From Methylobacterium sp. SyP6R (GTDB taxonomy: Bacteria; Pseudomonadota; Alphaproteobacteria; Rhizobiales; Beijerinckiaceae), in contig NZ_JAAQRC020000001.1 in NCBI RefSeq assembly GCF_019216885.1, positions 3,940,001 through 4,004,000 on the forward strand: DNA of 64,000 bases, given 5' to 3'. The notes under the pieces were generated by a model. That model worked only from the letters and a program-made list of their open reading frames with translations, was not told the origin of the DNA and ran no database searches. Shown here in pieces: positions 45,764 through 55,881 of the stretch. Positions within the stretch are counted from its first letter, which is position 1; each line of letters opens with the position of its first letter. The position numbers and the translations under genes are program-made.

Positions 45764-46591
45764 ATGTCCGACGCCGTCCTGACCCTCAATGACGGGAAGC
45801 GCATCCCCCAGCTCGGCTTCGGGGTGTGGCGGCTCTCCGACGAGGAGGCCCCGGCGATCGTCGGCGCCGCCTTCGAGGCGGGCTACCGCTCGATCGACAC
45901 CGCGGCGATGTACGGCAACGAGGCCGGGATCGGCCGCGCCATCGCCGCCTCCGGCCTGAAGCGGGACGAGATCTTCGTCGCCACCAAGGTCTGGAACGAC
46001 CGCCATGGTTTCGACGAGACCCTGCGCGCCTGCGACGAATCCTTGGGCCGCCTCGGCCTCGACCATGTCGACCTCTACCTCGTCCACTGGCCGGTGCCGC
46101 AGCGCGGCGCGTACGTCGACACCTGGCGCGCCCTGATGCGCCTGCGCGAGGATGGCCGCGCCCGCTCGATCGGGGTCTGCAACTTCACGGTCGAGCACCT
46201 CACGCGCGTGATCGACGCCACTGGCTCGACGCCCTCGGTCAACCAGGTCGAGCTGCATCCGCGCTTCCAGCAATCGGCGTTGCGCGCCTTCCACGCCGAG
46301 GCCGGCATCGTCACCGAGGCCTGGGCGCCGCTCGGCCGCGGCGGCGTGCTCGACGATCCCGCCATCCGGGCCATCGCCGAGAAGCATGGCCGCAGCCCGG
46401 CCCAGATCGTCCTGCGCTGGCACCTCCAGAGCGGCACCGTCGCGATCCCGAAATCGGCGACGCCGTCCCGCATCCGCGAGAACCGGGAGATCGGGGATTT
46501 TGCCCTCGATGCCGACGATCTCGCCCGCCTCGCTTCCCTCGACGATCCGGCGGGGCGGATGGGGCCCGATCCGGACACCTTCGGGGCATGA
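45764..46591 (+). CDS. Aldo/keto reductase
   Basis: A 275-residue NADPH-dependent reductase with a TIM-barrel fold. The catalytic tetrad is complete: Asp45 and Tyr50 in SIDTAAMYGNE, Lys75 in ATKVWN, His108 in LVHWP. The NADP-binding IPKSATPSRIREN segment is at the C-terminal end. Related to the 2,5-diketo-gluconate reductase group; the substrate (aldehydes such as methylglyoxal) is not determinable. The stop codon lies inside the first unit of a 20-base tandem repeat. Confidence 0.93.
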   Translation: MSDAVLTLNDGKRIPQLGFGVWRLSDEEAPAIVGAAFEAGYRSIDTAAMYGNEAGIGRAIAASGLKRDEIFVATKVWNDRHGFDETLRACDESLGRLGLDHVDLYLVHWPVPQRGAYVDTWRALMRLREDGRARSIGVCNFTVEHLTRVIDATGSTPSVNQVELHPRFQQSALRAFHAEAGIVTEAWAPLGRGGVLDDPAIRAIAEKHGRSPAQIVLRWHLQSGTVAIPKSATPSRIRENREIGDFALDADDLARLASLDDPAGRMGPDPDTFGA

Positions 46592-46641
46592 CGGCTCCTT
46601 GCGGGGCATGACGGCTCCTCGCGGGGCGTGACCGCGGCTTG
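46582..46641. repeat. 20-bp tandem repeat spanning the aldo/keto reductase stop
   Basis: Three units at 46582, 46602 and 46622. The first two differ at one base, the third is degenerate. Unit core GGGGCATGACGGCTCCT; the TGA of the gene is in the first unit and recurs in register in each copy. Confidence 0.9.
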
Positions 46642-46701
46642 ATCGCCGGAGCCGGGCCGGCCTAGGCTCCCGGCCCCGACGATCCTTTCGCGAGACAGAC
46701 C

Positions 46702-47139
46702 TTGAGCGGCCGCACGCCCCCCGAGACCCGCGCCGCCTACCGGCGCTTCGTGCCGATCACCACCCGCTGGGCCGACAACGACGTCTACGGCCACGTCAAC
46801 AACGTGGTCTATTACGCCTTCTTCGACACGGCGGTGAACAGCGTGCTGATCGCCGACGGAGCCCTCGAGATTGCGAAAAGCCCGGTGATCGGCCTCGTGG
46901 TCGAAACCGGATGCCGCTACTTCCGGTCGATGGCGTTTCCCGATCGGGTCACCGCCGGGATTCGGGTGGCGCATCGCGGCAATTCGAGCGTGCGCTACGA
47001 GGTCGGGCTGTTTCGCAACGACGACGAGGACGCCGCGGCGCAAGGGCACTTCGTCCACGTCTATGTCGACCGGGCGACGCAGCGCCCCGTGCCGCTGCCG
47101 GAGGCGTTGCGGCGGGTGCTGGAGCCGCTGGCCGTATGA
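46702..47139 (+). CDS. Acyl-CoA thioesterase (4HBT hot-dog fold)
   Basis: A 145-residue thioesterase. The family signature [18 protein letters not shown] (catalytic Asp25 region) is followed by [17 protein letters not shown]. The start is TTG at 46702; no ATG fits, and the ribosome binding site is weak. Hydrolyses short to medium acyl-CoA, possibly aromatic, like 4-hydroxybenzoyl-CoA thioesterase relatives. The stop overlaps the next gene's start (ATGA), giving translational coupling. Confidence 0.9.
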   Translation: MSGRTPPETRAAYRRFVPITTRWADNDVYGHVNNVVYYAFFDTAVNSVLIADGALEIAKSPVIGLVVETGCRYFRSMAFPDRVTAGIRVAHRGNSSVRYEVGLFRNDDEDAAAQGHFVHVYVDRATQRPVPLPEALRRVLEPLAV

Positions 47140-47537
47140 GGGCTGAGACCGATCTCGGCCGTCTCCTGTCCGGGATGCGGCCGGAGTTGCAGCCCGGGAC
47201 CTACGTCTTCGCCATGGTCGACGATGCCGGGGTGCCGGCGGGTCTCGCCCCGGTGATGAGTTTTCGCGAGGCGGCGGGCACGACCCTGATCCTGCCCGAG
47301 GCGGAGGCCGTGCGGGCGGGCCTGCCCGGCGCCTTCCGGTGCCGCTGGATCACGCTGACGGTCCCGTCCGCCCTCGACGCCGTCGGCTTCCTCGCCGCCG
47401 TGACGGCGTGCCTTGCGGAGAGCGGCATCGCCGTCAACGCCGTCTCGGCCTTTCACCACGATCACCTGTTCGTGCCGGTGTCGCGGGCGGAGGAGGCGAT
47501 GCGGCGGCTGCGGGAGTGTTTCGGGCCGGGATCGTGA
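47136..47537 (+). CDS. ACT-domain-like protein
   Basis: A 133-residue protein of the ACT-fold type found singly in many Proteobacteria. Two ACT-like halves: [19 protein letters not shown], then [20 protein letters not shown] and [20 protein letters not shown]. The second carries the usual conserved turn and final strand. Members may bind amino acids and regulate metabolism. It is coupled to the thioesterase gene. Function unknown. Confidence 0.85.
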   Translation: MRAETDLGRLLSGMRPELQPGTYVFAMVDDAGVPAGLAPVMSFREAAGTTLILPEAEAVRAGLPGAFRCRWITLTVPSALDAVGFLAAVTACLAESGIAVNAVSAFHHDHLFVPVSRAEEAMRRLRECFGPGS

Positions 47538-47559
47538 CGTGATCCCGACGATCGAACGA

Positions 47560-47592
47560 GACGCGGTCCGGAGGAATCCTCCGGAGCGCGTC
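47560..47592. terminator. Bidirectional hairpin between convergent genes
   Basis: A 16-base stem with one mismatch (GACGCGGTCCGGAGGA against its near-complement, one-base loop) between the ACT-like gene and the chemoreceptor gene. No T-run. Confidence 0.55.
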
Positions 47593-47637
47593 CCGGTGTG
47601 AGTTCCGCCTCGAACTTGCGGCGTTGCGTGAACCGTC

Positions 47638-49395
47638 TCACGCCGCCCGGAGCCGGTCCAGGAACCGCGTCACCTCGGTGTTGAGGTGCTCCGCCTCCTG
47701 CGAGACCGAGGAGGCGACGCTCAGGACCCGCCCGGCCGCCTGGCCGGCCTCGCCCGCGGCATCGGCCACGCCGGTGATTGTCGCCGTGACTGCGCCGGTG
47801 CCGGTCGCCGCCTGGCTGATGGTGCGGACGATCTCCAGGGTCGCGGCGCCCTGCTCCTCAATCGAGGCGGCGATCGCGGTCGAGATGCCGCTGAGATCGC
47901 CGATCCGCGACGCGATCCCGCCGATCGCATCGACGGCCTGACGGGTCGCGCCCTGGATGCCGCCGATCTGGCTGGCGATCTCCTCGGTGGCCTTGGCGGT
48001 CTGGTTGGCGAGCTCCTTCACCTCGGCGGCGACGACCGCGAAACCCCGTCCCGCCTCGCCGGCCCGCGCCGCCTCGATCGTGGCGTTGAGGGCCAAGAGG
48101 TTGGTCTGGCCGGCGATGCCGTTGATCATCGCCACCACGTCGCCCACCCGGGTGGCGGCCTGGCTCAGGGTCTGCACCAGCTCGGCGGTCTTCGAGGCTT
48201 CCGTCACGCTCTCCTTTGCGAGGGCGGCCGAATCGGAGACCTGGCGGGCGATCTCGCCGACCGACGCGCTCAGCTCCTCGGCGGCCGCCGCCACGGTGGC
48301 GACGTTGGATGACGCATCCTGCGCCGCCTGAGTCACGGTGGCGGAGCGCTGGGCGGTGCCGCCGGCGAGTTGCGACATGTCCTGTGCGGTGGCCCTCAGC
48401 TCGGTCGCCGAGGCGGCGACGGTCTGGACGATGCCGCCCACCGCCTCCTCGAATTCCTGCGCGAGGGCCGCCGTCTGCGCCCGGCGGACGACCCGGCGCT
48501 CCTCGCTCTCCCGGGCGTGGCGGGCCTCCAGCTCGGCGGCGAGGTTGGTCTTGAAGGCCTCCAGGCTGCGGGCCATGTCGCCGACCTCGTCGCGTCGCGC
48601 GGTCCCCGGCACCTCGGCGGCGTAGTCGCCGGCGGCGATCCGGCGCATCGCACCGCCGACCGAGGCGTAGCCGCGCACCAGCGCGCCATAGGCGAACCAG
48701 GCCATGGACACGACCGAGGCGATCGTCACGGCGAGCAGGCCGAGGACCAGCGCGAAGGCCAGCGACGCCCGCGACTCGCCGTCATCGACCGCCTGCTTGG
48801 TGCGCGCATCCAGCAGACCATAGAAGTCGTCGATCGGCTTCATGATCCTGGCTTTGGCGACGTGGTACTCGTCGGTGTGGACGAGCCGGATCGCCTCGTC
48901 CCGCGACCCCGGCTCGCCGCTCTCGGCGAGCTTCATCGCGGCGTTCGCCACCTTGACGAGGTCGTTGGAGTTGCGGACCGACTCGGCCAGCTTCTCCTTC
49001 TCCGCCGCCGTCACGCCGAGGCGGTCCATCAGCGTGTCGACCGAGACGGTCTCGCCGTCCGGGCGCGGCTTGGCGTCGCCGGCGGCGACGTAATCCCAGT
49101 AGATGCGATGGTAATCGACCGGACGGGCCTTGCGGCCGGCACGGATGTCGATGATGTCCTTGTATTGCTGCTTGTAGGCGGCCTTGCCGGTGGCGATATA
49201 GGTCCGCCCCAGCCGCGTCAGGTCGTCGGAGGCCTGTCGCAATTCGTCGGCCAGCAGCATCGAGGCGAGGCGGTTCTCGTTCGCCGTTTTGACCTGACCG
49301 TCCGCTTGCCGGTACAGCACGACCGATCCTGCGAGCAATGCGCTCGATACCAGGCTGACGATACACAGACCGACGAACTTGCGGGCCAGGCTCAT
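47638..49395 (-). CDS. Methyl-accepting chemotaxis protein
   Basis: A 585-residue chemoreceptor. TM1 is about 8-28 and TM2 about 211-236. The periplasmic sensor (29-210) is all-helical, with [16 protein letters not shown] and [20 protein letters not shown]; it looks like a helical bundle and not a Cache domain. HAMP is about 237-290. The signalling domain contains the conserved hairpin tip [20 protein letters not shown] and [14 protein letters not shown]. Start at 49395 with GGGGAG upstream. No C-terminal NWETF-type CheR-binding pentapeptide. No other che genes nearby. Ligand unknown. Confidence 0.93.
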   Translation of the reverse strand: MSLARKFVGLCIVSLVSSALLAGSVVLYRQADGQVKTANENRLASMLLADELRQASDDLTRLGRTYIATGKAAYKQQYKDIIDIRAGRKARPVDYHRIYWDYVAAGDAKPRPDGETVSVDTLMDRLGVTAAEKEKLAESVRNSNDLVKVANAAMKLAESGEPGSRDEAIRLVHTDEYHVAKARIMKPIDDFYGLLDARTKQAVDDGESRASLAFALVLGLLAVTIASVVSMAWFAYGALVRGYASVGGAMRRIAAGDYAAEVPGTARRDEVGDMARSLEAFKTNLAAELEARHARESEERRVVRRAQTAALAQEFEEAVGGIVQTVAASATELRATAQDMSQLAGGTAQRSATVTQAAQDASSNVATVAAAAEELSASVGEIARQVSDSAALAKESVTEASKTAELVQTLSQAATRVGDVVAMINGIAGQTNLLALNATIEAARAGEAGRGFAVVAAEVKELANQTAKATEEIASQIGGIQGATRQAVDAIGGIASRIGDLSGISTAIAASIEEQGAATLEIVRTISQAATGTGAVTATITGVADAAGEAGQAAGRVLSVASSVSQEAEHLNTEVTRFLDRLRAA

Positions 49396-49535
49396 GATGC
49401 TCCCCTCGAAACAGGAGGGCATCCTTCCCTAGGGTCGTTAAAATTTCTTGCTCGATGACCTTCGATGGGACCGGAAGGCCAAACGAATACTCGGTCTGAT
49501 CTGGTGAGAAAAGATTGGAAAAATGGCGCCTCTGG

Positions 49536-49560
49536 GGAACCGGGAGCGGCGCTGCGCGTT
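49536..49560 (+). promoter_or_regulatory. Perfect GGAAC-N16-CGTT motif, orphan
   Basis: GGAAC at 49536-49540 and CGTT at 49557-49560. It points away from the chemoreceptor and into the 3' end of maeB, antisense, with no plus-strand gene downstream. Either a chance match or the promoter of a small/antisense RNA. Confidence 0.3.
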
Positions 49561-49587
49561 CTGTGCTCGCGCCTTTGCATCCCGAGG

Positions 49588-49614
49588 CCGGCCGCCGGGT
49601 CGCCCGGCGGCCGG
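49588..49614. terminator. Hairpin after maeB
   Basis: A perfect 12-base stem (CCGGCCGCCGGG and complement, 3-base loop) nine bases past the maeB stop. It could end maeB transcription; no T-run on the minus strand. Confidence 0.55.
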
Positions 49615-49622
49615 ATTTCAAG

Positions 49623-51899
49623 TCAGCCCGCCCGCGCGGCCGCCGCCACGGCGGTCAGCGCCGTCATGTTGACGATGCCGCGCACGGTGGTGGTGTGGGT
49701 GAGGATGTGGACCGGGGCGGCCGCACCCAGCAGGATCGGCCCGACGCTGATGCCCTGACCCGCCACCACCTTCAGGGCGTTGAGGGTGATGTTGGCCGCA
49801 TCCAGGTTCGGCATCACCAGGAGGTTGGCCTCCCCGGTGAGGCGCGACTCCGGAAACACCCGCTCCATCAGCGGCCGGCTGAGCGCGGCGTCGGCCTGCA
49901 TCTCGCCCTCGACCTCGAGGTCCGGCGCCCGCTCGGTGATGAGCGCGACGGCGTTCCGCATCTTCTCGGCGGACGGATTGCGGGCGGTGCCGAAGCTCGA
50001 ATGCGAGACCAGCGCCACCCGCGGGGTCTGGCCGAAGCGGCGCATCTCGGCGGCGGCGAGCAGCGTCATGTCGGCCAGCTCTTCCGCGCCCGGATCGAGA
50101 TGGATGTAGGGATCGCATATGAAGAGCGTGTGCCGCGGCAGTTGCAGCAGGCTCATGGCGGCGAGCGCCTTCACGCCGGCTGCCATCCCGATCACCTCGC
50201 GCACGTGGCGCAGGTGGCTGTGGTAGGAACCGGTACCGCCGCAGAGAAGACCGTCGACCTTGCCGAGGGAGAGCAGCATCGCGCCCACCAGCGTCGGGTT
50301 GCGGCGCGCCTCAGCCAGGGCGACCTCGCGCGACAGGCCGTTGCGCTTGCGCTTGGCGTAGTAGCCCTGCGCGGCCTCGGCCTGAAAAACCTCGTCGTCG
50401 AGATCCTGCACGTCGACGTCGCGGCCGACCTCGATGCGAAGCCCCAAGGCCTTCATCTTGTCGGCGATGACCTCGCGGCGTCCCACCAGGACCGGCCGGG
50501 CCAGCCCCTCGTCGACCACCACTTGCGCCGCGCGCAAGATGCGGTCGTCCTCGCCCTCGGCATAGGCGATGCGGGTCCGGCTCGCCTCGGTGGCCGCGGC
50601 GAAGACCGGCTGCATCACCGTGCCGGAGGTGTAGACGAGGCGCTCCAGCGAGCGGCGATAGGCCTCGACGTCGAGCATCGGCTTCGTGGCGACGCCGCTC
50701 TCGGTGGCGGCGAGCGCCACGGCGGGCGCCACCTTGGTGATGAGGCGCGGGTCGAACGGGCGCGGGATCAGGTAATCGGGCCCGAATGCGATGTCCTGCG
50801 TGCCGTAGGCCGCCGTCACCACGTCGGACTGCTCGGCACGCGCCAGCTCGGCGATGGCCTTCACCGCCGCGAGCTTCATCTCCTCGTTGATCGTGGTCGC
50901 ACCGACATCGAGCGCGCCGCGGAAGATGAACGGGAAGCACAGGACGTTGTTGACCTGGTTCGGATAATCCGAGCGGCCGGTGGCGATGATCGCGTCGGGG
51001 CGCACCGCCTTGGCGGCTTCCGGCCGGATCTCCGGCTCGGGATTGGCGAGCGCGAGGATCAGGGGCTTGTCGGCCATGCCCTTGACCATCTCGGGCGTCA
51101 GCGCGCCGGCCGCCGAGAGGCCGAGGAAGATGTCGGCACCCGGCACGGCATCGGCCAGCGTCCGGGCCTCGGTGACTTGCGCGTATTGCGCCTTCTGGGC
51201 GTCGAGGTTGTTGCGGCCCTGGTAGATCACGCCGCGGCTGTCGGTGACCAGCACCTTGGCCTTGTCGAGGCCCAGACTCACCAGCAGGTTGAGGCAGGCG
51301 ATGGCCGCGGCGCCCGCGCCCGAGCAGACGACGCGGACGTCCTCGATGCGCTTGCCGACCACTTCGAGGCCGTTGAGGATTGCCGCGGCGGCGATGATCG
51401 CGGTGCCGTGCTGGTCGTCGTGGAAGACCGGGATCTTCATCCGCTCACGCAGGCGGGTCTCGATCTCGAAGCACTCGGGCGCCTTGATGTCCTCGAGGTT
51501 GATGCCCCCGAAGGTCGGCTCCAGGCTCGCGATGATGTCGACGAGCTTGTCCGGATCGGTCTCGTCGATCTCGATGTCGAACACGTCGATGCCGGCGAAC
51601 TTGCGGAACAGGCAGCCCTTGCCCTCCATCACCGGCTTGCCGGCGAGCGCGCCGATATTGCCCAGCCCCAGCACCGCGGTGCCGTTCGAGATCACCGCCA
51701 CGAGGTTGCCGCGGGAGGTGAGTTCGGCGGCCTGGGCCGGGTCCTTCTCGATGGCGAGGCAGGCGGCGGCGACGCCCGGCGAGTAGGCGAGCGCGAGGTC
51801 GCGCTGCGTGCTCATGTCCTTGGTCGGCAGCACCGCGATCTTTCCGGGGGTCGGGAAGCGGTGGTAGTCGAGGGCGGCCTTCTCGAGTTGCTCGTCCAT
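49623..51899 (-). CDS. maeB: NADP-dependent malic enzyme with phosphotransacetylase-like domain
   Basis: A 758-residue enzyme decarboxylating malate to pyruvate. The malic N-terminal domain (about 15-160) has [16 protein letters not shown], and [11 protein letters not shown] with metal-binding residues. The NAD(P)-binding domain (about 163-400) contains [16 protein letters not shown]. The C-terminal third (about 430-758) is phosphotransacetylase-like, as in E. coli MaeB, and is thought to be regulatory by acetyl-CoA. Start at 51899 after GGAGGA. Placed next to pyruvate dehydrogenase genes, so both control the malate-pyruvate-acetyl-CoA node. Confidence 0.96.
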   Translation of the reverse strand: MDEQLEKAALDYHRFPTPGKIAVLPTKDMSTQRDLALAYSPGVAAACLAIEKDPAQAAELTSRGNLVAVISNGTAVLGLGNIGALAGKPVMEGKGCLFRKFAGIDVFDIEIDETDPDKLVDIIASLEPTFGGINLEDIKAPECFEIETRLRERMKIPVFHDDQHGTAIIAAAAILNGLEVVGKRIEDVRVVCSGAGAAAIACLNLLVSLGLDKAKVLVTDSRGVIYQGRNNLDAQKAQYAQVTEARTLADAVPGADIFLGLSAAGALTPEMVKGMADKPLILALANPEPEIRPEAAKAVRPDAIIATGRSDYPNQVNNVLCFPFIFRGALDVGATTINEEMKLAAVKAIAELARAEQSDVVTAAYGTQDIAFGPDYLIPRPFDPRLITKVAPAVALAATESGVATKPMLDVEAYRRSLERLVYTSGTVMQPVFAAATEASRTRIAYAEGEDDRILRAAQVVVDEGLARPVLVGRREVIADKMKALGLRIEVGRDVDVQDLDDEVFQAEAAQGYYAKRKRNGLSREVALAEARRNPTLVGAMLLSLGKVDGLLCGGTGSYHSHLRHVREVIGMAAGVKALAAMSLLQLPRHTLFICDPYIHLDPGAEELADMTLLAAAEMRRFGQTPRVALVSHSSFGTARNPSAEKMRNAVALITERAPDLEVEGEMQADAALSRPLMERVFPESRLTGEANLLVMPNLDAANITLNALKVVAGQGISVGPILLGAAAPVHILTHTTTVRGIVNMTALTAVAAAARAG

Positions 51900-52371
51900 G
51901 GGGGTTCCTCCTCGGTATGGGTGGGATGGCGGCGCGCGCGGAGCCGTCTCCCGGCCGGCGCCATTCGGGGGCGCCGATCGGGATGGCAACGCTCAAGGTT
52001 GGGGTCTGATCCCGCCGCGCAATGGTGGGAAAGTCCGGGCCGCACGGCTGATGACGTGAACCTAGCCGGTCTGACGCAAACGATGTCGAATGAGGCGCGG
52101 GTTATCTCCTCTCCCCGCGGGCGGGGAGAGGACTTCATCGACCTTGTCGTCGATGAAGTGAGCTGCGAACCGCAGGTTCGCTGCGAGGGTGAGGGGGTGT
52201 TTCCGGAAGAGTCTCGTTCGTCGAGACCCCCTCACCATCGGCTGCCGCCTCGTCTCGCCCCCGACAAGGGGGGCTCGACCCTCTCCCCGCCCGCGGGGAG
52301 AGGGGGACATGCGCATCCTCGGTGAGAAAGCCTGGAAGCGGGGCGAGGCGATCTCCGCCCCGCCCATCCCC
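51900..52371. other. Gap between lpdA and maeB
   Basis: About 470 bases. Nearly half is the family A palindromic element (52094-52307). The remainder (51900-52090) presumably carries the maeB promoter. No gene recognised. Confidence 0.55.
52094..52307. repeat. Large palindromic dispersed element, family A, copy 2
   Basis: About 214 bases with the same terminal palindrome (CTCTCCCCGCGGGCGGGGAG at the left, complement at the right). An internal 36-base block at 52165-52200 differs by one base from 44025-44060. The middle differs between copies. Confidence 0.85.
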
Positions 52372-54204
52372 TCAATGCGCCTTCTTCTTCGGCATGTAGA
52401 GGTCGGTGATCGTGCCCTCGAAGGCCTCGGCCGCCATGCCGACCGTTTCCGATAGGGTCGGGTGCGGGTGGATGGTCATCCCGATATCCTCGGCATCCGC
52501 CCCCATCTCGATCGCGAGCGCGGCTTCGGCGATCAGGTCGCCGGCCGAGGGGCCGACGATGCCGCAGCCGACGATGCGGTTCGATTCCTCGTCGAACAGC
52601 ACCTTGGTCAGGCCCTCGTCGCGCCCGAGCGACAGCGAGCGGCCGCTCGCCGCCCAGGGGAACACGCCCTTGCCGACCTTGATGCCCTTGGCCTTGGCCT
52701 CGGTCTCGGACAGGCCGACCCAGGCCACTTCCGGATCGGTATAGGCCACCGACGGGATCACCTTGGCGTCGAAGAACGAGTTCTTGCCGGCGGCGGCTTC
52801 CGCCGCGACCTTGCCCTCGTGCACCGCCTTGTGGGCGAGCATCGGCTGGCCGACCACGTCGCCGATGGCGAAGATGTGCGGCGCGGTGGTCCGCATCTGC
52901 TTGTCGACCGGGATGAAGCCCCGCTCGTCCACCGCGACGCCGGCGGCCTCGGCGCCGAGCAGCTTGCCGTTGGGACGGCGGCCGACCGAGACCAGGATCT
53001 TGTCGAAGGTGTCGGTGGCCGGCGCCGAGCCGCCCTCGAACGTGACCTTGAGACCTTCCGGCAGCGCCTCGACGGCCGTGACCTTGGCCTTGAGGTGGAT
53101 CGCCTCGTACTGCTTCGAGATCCGCTTGAAGAGCGGGGTGACGATGTCCTTGTCGGCGCCCGGGATGATCTGGTCCATCAGCTCGACGATGGTCACCTTG
53201 GAGCCGAGCGCGTGGTACACCGTCGCCATTTCGAGGCCGATGATGCCGCCGCCGATCACCAGGAGCCGCTTCGGCACCCCGTCGAGTTCGAGCGCCCCGG
53301 TCGAGTCGATCACCCGCGGGTCGTCATGCGGGATGAACGGCATCTTGATCGGCTCGGAGCCGGCGGCGATCACCGCGTTGTCGAAGCCGATGATCGTCGT
53401 CTTGCCCTCGTGCTCGACCGCGATCTGGTGCGGGCTGACGAAGCGGGCGGTGCCGGTCACCACCGTCACCTTGCGCTGCTTGGCCAGACCCCCGAGGCCG
53501 CCGGTCAGGCGCTTGACCACGCCTTCCTTCCAGCTGCGCAACTGATCGATGTCGATCTGCGGTGCGGCGAAGCTGATGCCGTGCGAGGCCATCGCCTGGC
53601 TCTCGTCGATCACCTTGGCGGCGTGGAGCAGCGCCTTCGAGGGGATGCAGCCGACATTGAGGCAGACCCCGCCGAGGCTCGCCCAGCGCTCGACCAAGAT
53701 AACCTTCTTGCCGAGATCGGCGGCGCGGAACGCCGCCGTGTAGCCACCGGGACCGGCGCCGAGCACCAGCACCTCGGCCCGCATCGCCTCGCCGGAGACC
53801 GGGGCCGCGCCCTTCGGGGCGGGGGCCGCGGAGGCTCCCTGCCCGCCGGCGGTGGCGGGCGAGCCGTAGCCCGCCTGGCCCGTACCCGCCGCGAGCGGCG
53901 AGCCGCCGACGGAGGCCGCCGGGGCCGCCTTCTCGGCGACCGCGGGCTTGGCCGGTGCGGCGCCGGCACCGGCGCCCTCCAGCACCAGGAGAAGATCGCC
54001 CTGCGTGACCGCGTCACCCGGTTTGATCTTCACCTCCTTGACCGTGCCGGCCACGGAGGAGGGGACGTCCATGGTCGCCTTGTCGGATTCCAGGACGACA
54101 ATGGTGTCGTCGACCGCGATCGTGTCGCCGGCCTTGACCAGCACCTCGATCACCGGGACGTTCTTGAAGTCGCCGATATCCGGCAGACGGACTTCGTTGC
54201 TCAT
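52372..54204 (-). CDS. lpdA: Dihydrolipoyl dehydrogenase (E3) with N-terminal lipoyl domain
   Basis: A 610-residue flavoprotein of the pyruvate dehydrogenase complex. The N-terminal lipoyl domain (1-78) has lipoylated Lys42 in ESDKATM. An Ala/Pro/Gly linker (80-140) follows. FAD-binding GAGPGG is at 149-154, and the redox disulfide is Cys181/Cys186 in GGVCLNVGCIPSK. NAD-binding IGGGIIGLEMA and the C-terminal catalytic region TIHPHPTLSETV (His-x4-Glu relation) are intact. E3 with its own lipoyl domain is typical of some bacterial PDH complexes. 24 bases downstream of aceF. Confidence 0.96.
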   Translation of the reverse strand: MSNEVRLPDIGDFKNVPVIEVLVKAGDTIAVDDTIVVLESDKATMDVPSSVAGTVKEVKIKPGDAVTQGDLLLVLEGAGAGAAPAKPAVAEKAAPAASVGGSPLAAGTGQAGYGSPATAGGQGASAAPAPKGAAPVSGEAMRAEVLVLGAGPGGYTAAFRAADLGKKVILVERWASLGGVCLNVGCIPSKALLHAAKVIDESQAMASHGISFAAPQIDIDQLRSWKEGVVKRLTGGLGGLAKQRKVTVVTGTARFVSPHQIAVEHEGKTTIIGFDNAVIAAGSEPIKMPFIPHDDPRVIDSTGALELDGVPKRLLVIGGGIIGLEMATVYHALGSKVTIVELMDQIIPGADKDIVTPLFKRISKQYEAIHLKAKVTAVEALPEGLKVTFEGGSAPATDTFDKILVSVGRRPNGKLLGAEAAGVAVDERGFIPVDKQMRTTAPHIFAIGDVVGQPMLAHKAVHEGKVAAEAAAGKNSFFDAKVIPSVAYTDPEVAWVGLSETEAKAKGIKVGKGVFPWAASGRSLSLGRDEGLTKVLFDEESNRIVGCGIVGPSAGDLIAEAALAIEMGADAEDIGMTIHPHPTLSETVGMAAEAFEGTITDLYMPKKKAH

Positions 54205-54228
54205 CGGATCACCTCGCTGCGGGGTTCG

Positions 54229-55536
54229 TCAGACGACGAGGCGCCGGACGTCCTCGAGGACGTGGGCGAGGTGGCGGGTGAAGCGCGCGGCCAGCGCACC
54301 GTCGATCACGCGGTGGTCGTAGGAGACCGAGAGCGGCAGCATCAGCCGCGGCTTGAACTCGGAGCCGTTCCACACCGGGGCCATCTTGGAGCGCACCACG
54401 CCCAGGATCGCGACCTCGGGGGCGTTGACGAGCGGCGTGAAGCCGGTGCCGCCGATGCCGCCGAGCGACGAGATCGTGAAGGTGGCGCCCTGCATGTCGC
54501 CGCTGCCGAGCTTGCCGTCGCGGGCCTTCTTCGACAGCGCGCCGAGTTCCTGGCTGATCTCGACGATGCCCTTGCGGTCGGCATCCTTGACCACCGGGAC
54601 GACGAGGCCGTCCGGCGTGTCGACGGCGACGCCGATGTTGTAGTACTTCTTGAGGATCAGCGCGTCCTTCTCGGGGTTCAGCGACGAGTTGAACTCCGGG
54701 TGCTGGCGCAACGCCGAGACCGCGGCCTTGATCAGGAACGACAGCAGGGTGACGCGGTAGCCCTTGTCCTTGCCGGCGGTGTCGAGTTCCTTGCGGTAGG
54801 CGTCGGTCTCGGTGATGTCCGACTCGTCCGAATGGGTGACGAGCGGCACGTTGAGCCAGGCGCGGTGCAGGTGCGGGCCGGAGATCTTCTTGATCCGCGG
54901 CAGCGGCTTCACCTCGGTCGGGCCGAACTTCGAGAAGTCGACCGCCGGGATCTCCGGGATGCCCATGCTGCCGGTGGCCACCGCGCCGGCGGGAGCCGCG
55001 GCGGGGGCGGCGGAGCGGACCAGCGAGCCCTTCACGTCCTCCTTGGTGATCCGTCCCTTCTCGCCGGAGCCCTTGATGCCATTGAGATCGACGCCGAGCT
55101 CACGGGCGAGCCGCCGCACGGCGGGGCTGGCATGGACGTTCGAGAAATCCGGGGCCGAGGAAGCCGGGGCGGCGACCGGGGGAGCGGCGGGCTTGGCCGG
55201 ATCCGGCTCCTGCTTGGGCATCAGGGCGGCGGTGTCGGCGGACGGGGCCGCGCCGGCGCTCGGGGTCGCGGCAGCGGCGGCGGCCGGCGCCTTCTCCTCG
55301 GACTCGCCCTTCAGGAGCAGGACCGGGCTGCCCTCGCTCACCGTGTCGCCGACCTTGACCAGGATCTTCTCGATCACGCCGGCCGACGGGGAGGGCACCT
55401 CCATCGTCGCCTTGTCGGATTCGAGCGACACGATCGGGTCCTCGGCCCCGATGGTGTCGCCTTCCTTCACCAGGATCTCGATGATCGGGATGTTCTTGAA
55501 ATCACCGATATCCGGGATCTTGACTTCGATCGACAC
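54229..55536 (-). CDS. aceF: Dihydrolipoyllysine acetyltransferase (pyruvate dehydrogenase E2)
   Basis: A 435-residue E2. One lipoyl domain (1-78, Lys42 in ESDKATM), an Ala/Pro linker, a peripheral-subunit-binding domain (about 135-168, ASPAVRRLARELGVDL), and the catalytic domain from about 215 with active-site YDHRVIDG near residues 406-413. It has one lipoyl domain where E. coli AceF has three; the E3 here carries another. Start is GTG at 55536 after GGGAG. Confidence 0.96.
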   Translation of the reverse strand: MSIEVKIPDIGDFKNIPIIEILVKEGDTIGAEDPIVSLESDKATMEVPSPSAGVIEKILVKVGDTVSEGSPVLLLKGESEEKAPAAAAAATPSAGAAPSADTAALMPKQEPDPAKPAAPPVAAPASSAPDFSNVHASPAVRRLARELGVDLNGIKGSGEKGRITKEDVKGSLVRSAAPAAAPAGAVATGSMGIPEIPAVDFSKFGPTEVKPLPRIKKISGPHLHRAWLNVPLVTHSDESDITETDAYRKELDTAGKDKGYRVTLLSFLIKAAVSALRQHPEFNSSLNPEKDALILKKYYNIGVAVDTPDGLVVPVVKDADRKGIVEISQELGALSKKARDGKLGSGDMQGATFTISSLGGIGGTGFTPLVNAPEVAILGVVRSKMAPVWNGSEFKPRLMLPLSVSYDHRVIDGALAARFTRHLAHVLEDVRRLVV

Positions 55537-55881
55537 TGCGCACTCTCCCGATTGATTTGCTTAATACGTCTTTACGAAGATGGAATTCCCGACGCGCGAG
55601 GCAGCCCTCGCCAGGGCATCCGCTATCGCATCTCCACAACTCGGTCTGATTGCTCTCTTCCCCTGGAAGGCGCGCACCTCTCCTCCCCCCTGTGGGGAGG
55701 AGTTGGAGGTGGGGGTGGTGCAGGAGGCACCGCATAGCTTTACGCGGAACCACCCCCACCCCTGACCCCTCCCCACAGGGGGGAGGGGAAGGCGCACGAA
55801 TTTACAGGGGGTTAGCTCTCAGAGGAGACGTGTGAAACCGAACGGACATCCGGGAGAGGGGACCTCGCACGTCTTGACCAA
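55537..55881. other. aceE-aceF intergenic gap with inserted repeat
   Basis: About 345 bases within what is normally a tight operon. It contains the family B palindromic element; apart from that no gene is supported. A secondary promoter for aceF may lie here. Confidence 0.55.
55682..55786. repeat. Palindromic dispersed element, family B, inside the PDH operon
   Basis: Perfect 19-base terminal inverted repeats (CCTCCCCCCTGTGGGGAGG and complement) enclose about 65 bases with an inner GTGGGGGTGGT/ACCACCCCCAC dyad. The plan resembles family A but the sequence differs. Confidence 0.85.
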
